Part shown: one piece after another, positions 18,873 to 27,089 of the stretch
Layout of the letters: every line of letters begins with the position of its first letter
How positions within the stretch are numbered: position 1 is the first letter of the stretch
Source of the DNA: Planctomycetota bacterium
GTDB lineage: Bacteria; Planctomycetota; SZUA-567; JAFGGJ01
Assembly: GCA_016930595.1 (NCBI GenBank)
Contig: JAFGGJ010000088.1
Location: 23,132 to 87,131, forward strand
Direction of reading: 5' to 3'
DNA length: 64,000 bases
The notes under the pieces: generated by a model
Database searches by the model: none
The model's input: only the letters and a program-made list of their open reading frames with translations
What the model was told of the DNA's origin: nothing
Made by a program: the position numbers and the translations under genes

Positions 18873-19231
18873 TGGCCCACGGTATGGGTGATATTCTCGA
18901 CCGCCTGAACCGCATCGAAGGCGTCAAGGGCTCGATGGTCGTCGGGCGCGACGGCATCGTTGTCGCCAGCGATTTCGCCGATTTCATCAATGAAGATGCC
19001 GTGGCGGCGGTTTCCAGCGCCATTCTCTCCAGCCTCGACGGCGCCCTCAAGCGCCTCGAAATGGGCGGCTTCAAACGCTTCGTCATCACCGGCTCTGACG
19101 CCAAGATCGTGCTGATGAAGGGCCGCAATACCCTCGTGCTGGTCCTTCTTCGCAAGGATATCAACCTCGGCTTCGTGGGCGTCGAAATACGCGAAGCCGT
19201 AGCCGAGATCGACGAGCGCACACACCTCTGA
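18872..19231 (+). CDS. Roadblock/LC7 domain protein
   Basis: LNRIEGVKGSMVVGRDGIVVASDFADFINEDAVAAVSSAILSSLDGALKRL; TGATG overlap with the upstream gene. Confidence 0.88.
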   Translation: MAHGMGDILDRLNRIEGVKGSMVVGRDGIVVASDFADFINEDAVAAVSSAILSSLDGALKRLEMGGFKRFVITGSDAKIVLMKGRNTLVLVLLRKDINLGFVGVEIREAVAEIDERTHL

Positions 19232-19278
19232 ACCGCGCCGTTCGCCGCGTTTCCCGCGCGCATCCCGTCCCGTCGACG

Positions 19279-21330
19279 TCAATCGTAGCCTGTTATCATG
19301 TCCACTTCCCCGCAGGGCGCGTATTCCTTGCCCCAGCCTTCCAGTTTCGTATCGGACTTGGTTCCCTTGATGATATCGTTCAGAATCATTCGCGCCCGGG
19401 CGACGTCTTCAACGTTGTTGGTGAACCAGAAGCCGCGCGAATCCGACTTTCCCCTGTACTCCCTGTCCGTGGCCGGCCCCATTCGGACCATCTGCGACAG
19501 CAATTTTTCGGTGGCCTGCCGGTTTTTCTTCCGCGCCATTGCCAGGTATTCATAGTCGTTTACTGAATCCCGCCACAGCTTGAGACGCCGGCTTGCCAGC
19601 ACTCCCTTGAATCCCAGACCCTTACCGTTGTAGAGCACAAAGTGATCCGTTGTGCCTTCCGGATCGCCTGTCCCGGGACTCGTCTTGTAAAACACCCGGC
19701 CTTCTATTCCCATGGCGGCGTGTTTCCACGCCAGTCCCGAAAATGCGCCCGAATGGACGGCCAGGCTGTTTGTGTCGTACCCCGATGTCCCGTACTGGTC
19801 GAACATGACTTCGTCCGTGTTGTACTGCGATATCAGGTGCTGCGCACCCTCGGAATGCGTGACTCCCACAACCCATCTGTCCGTTACCGGCTTCAACCAC
19901 AGGGCCGCGTTTCCCGTATTGAATTGTTTTGCTTTCCAGCATCTTGTGCCCTTGCCGGCTGGAGTCAGCATCCTGTCGCACTCCCAGTGGCCGATGTCCA
20001 GCCTTGTCAGGACGGTTATTTTCTTCTTCGACGCATTCCGGAACGCCCATTTTGCAACCGACTGCAGGTAGTGCAGTCCCCTGTAATCGGCGGCATCCGT
20101 GGGTTCGTCCAGCTTCCAGGGAGTGCGGTTTCTATCCCTGTTGGGTTTCTGGTTGAAATAGATCTCGAACCCGGTCTGCGTCCAGCCTTTATCCGCAAAG
20201 TGATCCACGTACTGTTCCGCCACCGCGCGCCACGTTTCTTCGTATTCCCGCAGCCGCGGGTCCCGCCCGGGGCCTTCCGGTATGCTGCTTTTGAACGGAG
20301 TGAAGTCGAACTGCCCCTCCGGCGAACTTCGCATCCCCACGGGATAATTGATATTGAACGCAAGCGTGAAGATCGCCGGCGGCTGTCCGTACTTACCCGT
20401 CTTGCCGTCAAGCAGCGCCCCGAACCGCTTGTCGAACCCTTCGAACGAAACCACCTTCGCGTCCGCTCCCTGCCCCGTTACCGGGTATGCATAGCGGGGG
20501 GAACCTCTCTGCGAATGGTACGGCAGGATGTTCAGGAACGCCCGGTTGTCCAACGTCAGCTTGTATACCGCCTGTTCGATTGCTATCGCTTCATCGGATG
20601 TCGTGAAATCCTCTCCGCCGCCGTCGGACATCCTGCTGTCCATGTCGAACAATCCCAGCGGGCTGCTGTACGAAAGCAGGTCAAGCCGGTACGTGGGCGT
20701 GTCGGGCAGGACGAAGTCCATGACTTCTATGGAAAGACCCAGGCGCGCCGCCTCCCGCCCTTCCCGCAGGACCGTCAGCACCCCTCGCTTTTCCCCGGGA
20801 GCAGCGTCCTTCGGTATCCATACCTCCACCAGCGCCGCTCCCACCCTGTTCCCGGCGCGCGGCAATCCCTTTATGTCGATCGGAATGTCGAACGACCTGA
20901 TTCCGCAGACGCTCCCGTCAAGCGGGACCACGACGTCGGGTACCAGGTCTTTCGACTTGGTCTTGGACCATGCTACCACGCTGAAGGTCACCCTCTCGAC
21001 GGGAATGCCTTCCAGCTTCTCGACGCGGAACGTGTAGTCCTTGCCGGCCGTGGGGATTAGTATCTGCGCGGCTACTTCCTGGTTTTTCGCCCCGCGCAGC
21101 TTTATCGTTGCGCTGCCGGCGTCCCAGCAGGCGTTTCCACGCGCCAGCCTGGACGTGTCGCCGTCGGCCAGTTCATAGCACTTGCCGTCCGTACGGATCC
21201 CGTAGGCGGCGCTTGCGGCGTACACGCCGTTCGATGCAAATTTCATGGCTTCTCCTTCCACTGCGCCGGCATTGCATCCGCACGACCATCCCGTCCAGAC
21301 CAGCCCTGCGGCAATAAGCAGCTTTCTCAT
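19279..21330 (-). CDS. Secreted DUF4091-like (glycoside hydrolase-like) protein
   Basis: 683 aa; signal peptide; C-terminal LKLWRDSVNDYEYLAMARKKN motif typical of DUF4091 proteins. Confidence 0.7.
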   Translation of the reverse strand: MRKLLIAAGLVWTGWSCGCNAGAVEGEAMKFASNGVYAASAAYGIRTDGKCYELADGDTSRLARGNACWDAGSATIKLRGAKNQEVAAQILIPTAGKDYTFRVEKLEGIPVERVTFSVVAWSKTKSKDLVPDVVVPLDGSVCGIRSFDIPIDIKGLPRAGNRVGAALVEVWIPKDAAPGEKRGVLTVLREGREAARLGLSIEVMDFVLPDTPTYRLDLLSYSSPLGLFDMDSRMSDGGGEDFTTSDEAIAIEQAVYKLTLDNRAFLNILPYHSQRGSPRYAYPVTGQGADAKVVSFEGFDKRFGALLDGKTGKYGQPPAIFTLAFNINYPVGMRSSPEGQFDFTPFKSSIPEGPGRDPRLREYEETWRAVAEQYVDHFADKGWTQTGFEIYFNQKPNRDRNRTPWKLDEPTDAADYRGLHYLQSVAKWAFRNASKKKITVLTRLDIGHWECDRMLTPAGKGTRCWKAKQFNTGNAALWLKPVTDRWVVGVTHSEGAQHLISQYNTDEVMFDQYGTSGYDTNSLAVHSGAFSGLAWKHAAMGIEGRVFYKTSPGTGDPEGTTDHFVLYNGKGLGFKGVLASRRLKLWRDSVNDYEYLAMARKKNRQATEKLLSQMVRMGPATDREYRGKSDSRGFWFTNNVEDVARARMILNDIIKGTKSDTKLEGWGKEYAPCGEVDMITGYD

Positions 21331-21413
21331 CTTGTCCCTCCTTGCATTTCAAATAGTATACGGGATTGGGTGTGTTTTGTCGGTACCGCAATTCCAGGAA
21401 TGGAGTATTCCTC

Positions 21414-22427
21414 ATGACCGGATTAGAAAGAGTCCTTGCCGTGTTCGCCGGCGAAAAGCCCGACCGCGTGCCCTTTATCCCTATCGTCCACGCGGGTCTC
21501 GCGCCGATGCTGGGTGTTCCCCTGCACGATTTCTTCACCAGTGCCGAAGTCATGGCCGACACGGTCGTCAGGGGATGCAGGCATTTCGGCTATGACGGCG
21601 TACAGCTTTCTCTCGGAGTCACGGCGGAAGCAGAAGCTTTCGGCGCCGCCGTTTCCCGGCCGCACGACGCTTCTCCAGTCCTCACGGAATACCTGCTTGC
21701 CGAAAGAATCGACGTCTCCCCTCTGCGCGGCATCGACGTCCCCGTCGCCGGCAGCTTTCCCATGTTCCGCGAGGCGGTAGAACGGACCGTCGAATGCGTC
21801 GGCGCCGAAGTCTTCGTCGTCGTCACCCTTCGCGGCCCCATGCTGATGGCCGCCCAGCTTCGAGGCGTCCAGTCGCTCCTCATGGATATCCTGGACCGCC
21901 CCGCCGAAATCGACTCGCTGCTCGATTTCACCGCGGGCGTCGCCGTCAGTACAGGCAAGGCTTTTCTTGATTCAGGTGCGCACGCGGTCGTCATGGGCGA
22001 AGCCACGTGTTCTTCCAGTTTCATATCCCCGCAGACCTACAGATCGCTCGTGCTGAAACATCATCGCCGGGTCGTCTCCGAGCTCTTCGGCGCCGGATGG
22101 AAGGCCGTAAATCTGCATATCTGCGGCAACCTGCGGCCGATCCTGGAAGACGTCCTGTCGACCGGTATCAACTTCCTTGACGTTGACTATCAGCTTTCGG
22201 CGGCCGATGCCCTCGCCGCTAACGCCGGCAGGGCCGTCCTGCGCGGAAACCTGGACCCGTCCGCCGTCTTCGCCTTCGGCGACGAGAATTCCATCCGCTC
22301 AACCGTCGCGCGCCTGAAAGAAGAAACCATGAACCGAGGCCACTGGATCTTTTCCTCCGGCTGCGACGTTTCGCCGGGTTCTCCTGCCGCCAACATGGAA
22401 CTCGTCACGCGCCTTCTCGGCGAATGA
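21414..22427 (+). CDS. Uroporphyrinogen decarboxylase family (MtaA/CmuA-like) protein, with HxC...C metal motif
   Basis: MTGLERVLAVFAGEKPDRVPFIPIV...; NLHICGNLRPIL and SSGCDVSPGSPAAN. Confidence 0.85.
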   Translation: MTGLERVLAVFAGEKPDRVPFIPIVHAGLAPMLGVPLHDFFTSAEVMADTVVRGCRHFGYDGVQLSLGVTAEAEAFGAAVSRPHDASPVLTEYLLAERIDVSPLRGIDVPVAGSFPMFREAVERTVECVGAEVFVVVTLRGPMLMAAQLRGVQSLLMDILDRPAEIDSLLDFTAGVAVSTGKAFLDSGAHAVVMGEATCSSSFISPQTYRSLVLKHHRRVVSELFGAGWKAVNLHICGNLRPILEDVLSTGINFLDVDYQLSAADALAANAGRAVLRGNLDPSAVFAFGDENSIRSTVARLKEETMNRGHWIFSSGCDVSPGSPAANMELVTRLLGE

Positions 22428-22440
22428 CGCCGTTAAAAAG

Positions 22441-22470
22441 AAAAAGGACCGGCATCCACCGGTCCTTTTT
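22441..22470. terminator. Bidirectional intrinsic terminator between convergent genes
   Basis: aaaaaggaccgg-catcca-ccggtccttttt. Confidence 0.9.
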
Positions 22471-22493
22471 CTGGCTCGTTGGCCGAAACCCGC

Positions 22494-22709
22494 CTACAGG
22501 TCAGCCGCCCTTACCGTGCTGCGCTTATTGGCCTTGGTGCGTGCCACGGCTTTCTTGATCGCATCTACGACGACCTGGTTGACGGCGTCCGGTACATCGC
22601 CGGATGTCTTGCATCCCAGCGAGTTGATCAGCTTCTTGATCCGGCTGGTCAACACCAGAGGTTCGTCTGCCTTCTTGGCGGGCTTCTTGGCCTTTTTCTT
22701 TTTTGCCAC
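22494..22709 (-). CDS. Putative bacterial histone-fold protein with N-terminal lysine-rich tail
   Basis: GTG start after AGGAG; MAKKKKAKKPAKKADEPLVLTSRIKKLINSLGCKTSGDVPDAVNQVVVDAIKKAVARTKANKRSTVRAADL; helix-loop-helix size and C-terminal R(K/S)TV..xDL histone signature. Confidence 0.75.
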   Translation of the reverse strand: MAKKKKAKKPAKKADEPLVLTSRIKKLINSLGCKTSGDVPDAVNQVVVDAIKKAVARTKANKRSTVRAADL

Positions 22710-22793
22710 GATGTTCTCCTATCCCTTGGCCGACGCACACAAACTGAAAATTCTTCCCTGCGCCCTTCTCTTACACCGAGCCGTTACCGCGTC

Positions 22794-22898
22794 CTACTTT
22801 TTCTTCTTCGCGGCCTTTTTCTTCGCCGGCTTCTTCGCGGCCTTTTTCTTCGCCGGCTTCTTCGCTGCCTTCTTCTTTGCCACTTTCTTCTTTGCCAT
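22794..22898 (-). CDS. 34-aa Lys/Ala/Pro-rich peptide (histone H1-like tail)
   Basis: ATG GCA AAG ... [48 protein letters not shown] upstream; consensus promoter at 22958-22985; below the ORF-track length cut-off. Confidence 0.75.
   Translation of the reverse strand: MAKKKVAKKKAAKKPAKKKAAKKPAKKKAAKKKK
22804..22857 (-). repeat. Perfect 27-bp x2 tandem repeat inside the Lys-rich gene
   Basis: ttcttcgcggcctttttcttcgccggc repeated at 22804-22830 and 22831-22857 (encodes PAKKKAAKK). Confidence 0.95.
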
Positions 22899-22957
22899 CA
22901 GACATCTCCTTCCTTCATACCCTGCTCAGTAGGGTTGAACTCGTTTGGCTGCGAAAT

Positions 22958-22985
22958 ATAATAGTCGGGGAAGGTCATGTGTCAA
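22958..22985 (-). promoter_or_regulatory. Strong sigma70-like promoter for the Lys-rich peptide / histone-fold genes
   Basis: TTGACA-N16-TATTAT on the minus strand. Confidence 0.7.
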
Positions 22986-23044
22986 GAGGGTTTGCAGAAA
23001 AAATTCGTTTTTTTTTAGGGTTTCGCGAAAGGAGGGTGCACGTT

Positions 23045-23458
23045 GTGAGGTCGAATACGGAGTATCTTGAATTCAACACCCCCGAGCATAGACAATACAT
23101 AAATATTACGGAACAGGTAGTTACCTTCCTGGAAGAATCAGGCGTGCGGGAAGGCCTGCTCCTCGTCAGCGCCATGCACATCACCGCCGGGGTCTTCATC
23201 AATGACGACGAACCGGGCATCCTGGGCGATATCGATGAATTGCTGGAGACGCTCGCACCCTTCAGAAAAGACTACAGGCACCACGGAACCGGCGAAACCA
23301 ACGGTGACAGCCACCTCAAAAATATACTGGTGGGGCATCAGGTCGTCGTGCCCGTCACCGGCGGCCGCCTCGACCTCGGCCCCTGGCAGCAGGTGTTCTA
23401 CGCGGAGTTCGACGGCAGGCGCAGGAAGCGCCTGCTACTTAAGGTCATCGGCGACTGA
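23045..23458 (+). CDS. YjbQ/UPF0047 family protein
   Basis: GTG start after [53 protein letters not shown]...GNSHLKN-like [38 protein letters not shown]. Confidence 0.92.
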   Translation: MRSNTEYLEFNTPEHRQYINITEQVVTFLEESGVREGLLLVSAMHITAGVFINDDEPGILGDIDELLETLAPFRKDYRHHGTGETNGDSHLKNILVGHQVVVPVTGGRLDLGPWQQVFYAEFDGRRRKRLLLKVIGD

Positions 23459-23584
23459 CCGCAGGCGTTATCCCTTGAGGGTATGGCGTCCCCCGTCTGC
23501 CCGCGGCGCCGCGACTTGTTGTGGACGCCCGGGCGGTTTCTGGTATTGTAGCCGCCCTGCCGAGACCTGTTCAGGAGGTGCCGC

Positions 23585-24634
23585 ATGGCCATGACCCCCA
23601 GGGAACGAGTCCTTGCCGTGCTGAAGGGCGAGCCCGTTGACAAGGTGCCCTTTACCATCTACGAGTGCATGATCCCGCAATGTGCCATCGAACGCGAACT
23701 TCGCAACCGCGGCCTCTGCATCGTCCACCGCCGGACGCCCGTCTACAAGTCCGAAACCCCCCACTGCGCGCATGAACAGCATCATTACTCCGAAGACGGC
23801 CGCCGCCTTGTGCGCAACGTGTACACCACCCCGGCGGGCGAACTGGCCACCATCGTCGAACCGGCCGGTTTTACTTCGTGGACGCGCGAACATATTTTCA
23901 AAAGCCCCGACGACTATGGCCCGCTCATCGCTCTCGTCGAAGACACCGTCTATACGCCCTGCTTCGAAGACTACCTCAGGGATGAAGCCTGGATGGGCGA
24001 CGACGCCATCCTCAGGGGCGGCATCGGCGCTATACCTCTGCATCATATCATGGTCCACATGATGGGTGTCGAGACCTTTGCCGTTGAATGGGCCGAAAGG
24101 CGGGACAGCGTGCTCGCCCTTGAAGCCGCCATGCGCCGCGCCGTGCGTCCCGTCTACGACATCATGCGCGATTCCCCGGTCACGCACGCCAACTACAGCG
24201 GCAACTTCATCCCCGAAATGATGGGCCTTGAGCGCTTCCTGGAATTCGTCCTTCCTCTCCTCGACGAAGCCGCGGACGTCCTCCACGAAAAAGGCAAGCT
24301 TCTCGGTTCCCACATGGACGGCAACAACAGGCTCTGGGCATCCCACCTGGGCGCTTCGCGCATGGATTACATCGAAGCCTTCACCCCGGCGCCCGACACC
24401 GACATGTCGATGGAAGACGCTTTCCGGGCCTGGCCCGGCAAGGCCATGTGGATCAACTTCCCGTCTTCTCTTTTCCTCGCCGATGATGAAAAGATCCGCA
24501 GCACGGCGAGGGAGATCATCAAAGCCGCCGGCGACAACGGCAGGCTCATCATCGGCATTACCGAAGATATGCCTCCGGACCGCTGGCAGGCGGGCCTCAC
24601 CGCCATCATGGACGGCATTGACGACATGGCCTGA
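23585..24634 (+). CDS. Uroporphyrinogen decarboxylase family protein, divergent (no metal-ligand Cys)
   Basis: MAMTPRERVLAVLKGEPVDKVPFTIYE N-terminus; HMDGN instead of HxCGN. Confidence 0.8.
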   Translation: MAMTPRERVLAVLKGEPVDKVPFTIYECMIPQCAIERELRNRGLCIVHRRTPVYKSETPHCAHEQHHYSEDGRRLVRNVYTTPAGELATIVEPAGFTSWTREHIFKSPDDYGPLIALVEDTVYTPCFEDYLRDEAWMGDDAILRGGIGAIPLHHIMVHMMGVETFAVEWAERRDSVLALEAAMRRAVRPVYDIMRDSPVTHANYSGNFIPEMMGLERFLEFVLPLLDEAADVLHEKGKLLGSHMDGNNRLWASHLGASRMDYIEAFTPAPDTDMSMEDAFRAWPGKAMWINFPSSLFLADDEKIRSTAREIIKAAGDNGRLIIGITEDMPPDRWQAGLTAIMDGIDDMA

Positions 24635-24645
24635 GAGGATTATGA

Positions 24646-26967
24646 ATGGATTTCCGCAAGGGGCAGCCGCTGCTCAGCCTTGACGGCGAATGGTCTTTCG
24701 CTTTCACTTCCGCCTTCAGCGAAGCCTTGAACGTCTCTTCCCGCTCAGCGCTCGAAGCCGCCGGCCTCAATTTCCGTCCCTGCTCCGTTCCCGGCAACCT
24801 CGAACTCGACCTCCTCGCCGCCGGTCTCATCAATGATCCGTTCCAGGGGATGAATACCGTCGCCCTCATGGAATGCGAGGATTACCATGTCTGGTACGTT
24901 CGCCGCTTTGACGCCGGCGCCCTTGCCGGCTCCAGGGGCGAACTCGTTTTCAACGGCATCGACTGCCTGGCGGACATATACCTCAACGGGAAGCCCCTCG
25001 GCTCCGTGGATAACATGCTCGTCGAGCACGTTTTCGACGTGACCGGCCTCCTCCGGCGGGACAATGAGCTCCTCGTCCACATCCGCCCCGCCATGCAGGA
25101 AGCCTCCCGCTACGACTATCCCCCGGGCGTGGCCGCCGGTCCCGTCAACAGGGAATCGCTCTTCGTCAGGAAAGCCCCGCACATGTACGGCTGGGACATC
25201 ATGCCCAGGGCCGTCTCCGCCGGCATCTGGCGTTCCGTCTTCCTGCGCGGCATGCCCGAAGAACGCCTTGAACGCGTCTTCCTGGCCACCACCGCCGTTG
25301 CGTCCGGCCATGCCGAGGCATCGCTGCGCCTCGATTACGTCTTGCACGTTTCCACCGGCGCCGGGCGGACCTGTGAAATACTCCTTACCGCTTCCTGCGG
25401 CGAATCTTCCTTTGAACACCGCTTCCGTCCGGCTGTTCCATCCGGCGCCGAAGAATTCAACGTCGCTTCGCCGGTTCTGTGGTGGCCCGCCGGTTACGGC
25501 TCGCCCGCCCTTTACGACGTCAACGTGACTCTCCTCATGGACGGCGCCCCGGTGGATTCCCTTGCTTTCGGCCACGGCATCCGCACGGTCGAACTCCTCC
25601 GGACCGGCGTTACCAACGCCGCCGGCGACGGCGAATTCGTGTTCATGCTGAACGGAGTCCGCGTGTTCGCCAAGGGCACCAACTGGGTCCCGCTCGACGC
25701 ATATCACTCCCGGGATCTCGCCCGCATCCCCGCTGCACTGGACCTTGCCGTTGAATGCCGCTGCAACATCATCCGCTGCTGGGGCGGCAACGTGTATGAG
25801 CACGACCTCTTCTATGAAATTTGCGACCGCTCCGGCATCATGGTCTGGCAGGACTTCGCCATGGCGTGCGCCGTGTATCCGCAGGACCGTGAATTCCAGG
25901 ACCGCCTCGCGGGTGAAGCCGTCAAGGTCGTCCGCAGGCTCAGGCAGCACCCCTGCATCATACTCTGGTCCGGCGACAACGAATGCGACTGGTCCTACAC
26001 CTGGTTCAAAAAGGGCGATCCCAACGCCAACGTTCTCACGCGCGGCGTTCTGCCTGCCGTTCTTGCCGCCGAAGACCCCTCCCGCCCCTATATCCCCAGC
26101 TCACCGTATATGGATGAAGAAGCCTGCGCCAAAGGCATCGAACTAGTCCCCGAAAGCCATCTCTGGGGTCCCAGGGACTACTACAAGAGTCCCTTCTACC
26201 TCGGCGCCGTCTGCCATTTTGTCAGCGAAATCGGCTACCACGGGTGTCCTTCGCCCGATTCCGTCAGGCGGTTCATTTCGCCGGACAAGGTCTGGCCCTT
26301 CCACGATAACGAAGAATGGGTTCTCCATTCTACCAATCCCGTCCCGGGGCGCTCCATGCTTTCCCCGCCCGACCAGCGCGTCCAGCTCATGGTCAAGCAG
26401 ATTCTTGCGCTCTTCGGCCGCCTTCCGGATAATCTCGAGGATTTCTCCTTCGCAAGCCAGGCTACCCAGGCGGAAGCGAAGAAGTTCTTCATCGAACGTT
26501 TCCGTTCCGGCATGTGGCGCAGAACCGGCATCATCTGGTGGAACCTCCTCGACGGCTGGCCGCAGTTCTCCGACGCCGTCGTCGATTACTATTTCCGCAG
26601 GAAGCTCGCCTTCCATTACATCGCGCGCTCCCAGCAGGACGTCTGCCTCATGCTTGCCGAACCGGATGCCGGCGCCCAGCGTCTCATCGCCTCCAACTCC
26701 ACTCTCGCCGATGCCTCTCTTTCCTTTAATGTTAAAGATGTGGCTACCGGCGAAATGATCGCGGAAAGCCACGGCCTGTCGCCCGCCAACTCCGCCGTGG
26801 CTCTCCTGTCCATACCCTTCGACGAATCCACTCGCCGCATGTATCTAATCTCCTGGCAAGGTGACGCCGCAGGCTCCAACCATTATCTCGCCGGCGTTCC
26901 TCCGTTCGACCTCGTCGAATACCGCTCCTGGCTCGCGGACCTCCGCATCGTCCCCGAAACGGAATAA
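24646..26967 (+). CDS. Glycoside hydrolase family 2, beta-mannosidase-like
   Basis: NIIRCWGGNVYEHDLFYEICDRSGIMVWQDFAMACAVYP... HPCIILWSGDNECDW. Confidence 0.93.
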   Translation: MDFRKGQPLLSLDGEWSFAFTSAFSEALNVSSRSALEAAGLNFRPCSVPGNLELDLLAAGLINDPFQGMNTVALMECEDYHVWYVRRFDAGALAGSRGELVFNGIDCLADIYLNGKPLGSVDNMLVEHVFDVTGLLRRDNELLVHIRPAMQEASRYDYPPGVAAGPVNRESLFVRKAPHMYGWDIMPRAVSAGIWRSVFLRGMPEERLERVFLATTAVASGHAEASLRLDYVLHVSTGAGRTCEILLTASCGESSFEHRFRPAVPSGAEEFNVASPVLWWPAGYGSPALYDVNVTLLMDGAPVDSLAFGHGIRTVELLRTGVTNAAGDGEFVFMLNGVRVFAKGTNWVPLDAYHSRDLARIPAALDLAVECRCNIIRCWGGNVYEHDLFYEICDRSGIMVWQDFAMACAVYPQDREFQDRLAGEAVKVVRRLRQHPCIILWSGDNECDWSYTWFKKGDPNANVLTRGVLPAVLAAEDPSRPYIPSSPYMDEEACAKGIELVPESHLWGPRDYYKSPFYLGAVCHFVSEIGYHGCPSPDSVRRFISPDKVWPFHDNEEWVLHSTNPVPGRSMLSPPDQRVQLMVKQILALFGRLPDNLEDFSFASQATQAEAKKFFIERFRSGMWRRTGIIWWNLLDGWPQFSDAVVDYYFRRKLAFHYIARSQQDVCLMLAEPDAGAQRLIASNSTLADASLSFNVKDVATGEMIAESHGLSPANSAVALLSIPFDESTRRMYLISWQGDAAGSNHYLAGVPPFDLVEYRSWLADLRIVPETE

Positions 26968-27089
26968 CCGCTTTTGCGCCTTCCCTGCCGTGCCGAAGGA
27001 CGGCAGCCTGCCGGCCCTGTTGCGGAGAAAGGGGTTTTCCACGGCTCCCGGGCGGGTATCATGTCCCGTGACGGAAGGAGTGGGACCGC

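Noticed and set aside
22516-22932. Apparent Phe-rich membrane protein ([17 protein letters not shown]) on the plus strand
   Set aside because: It is the reverse complement of AAG/AAA lysine codons of the Lys-rich peptide; the minus-strand reading has RBS and promoter.
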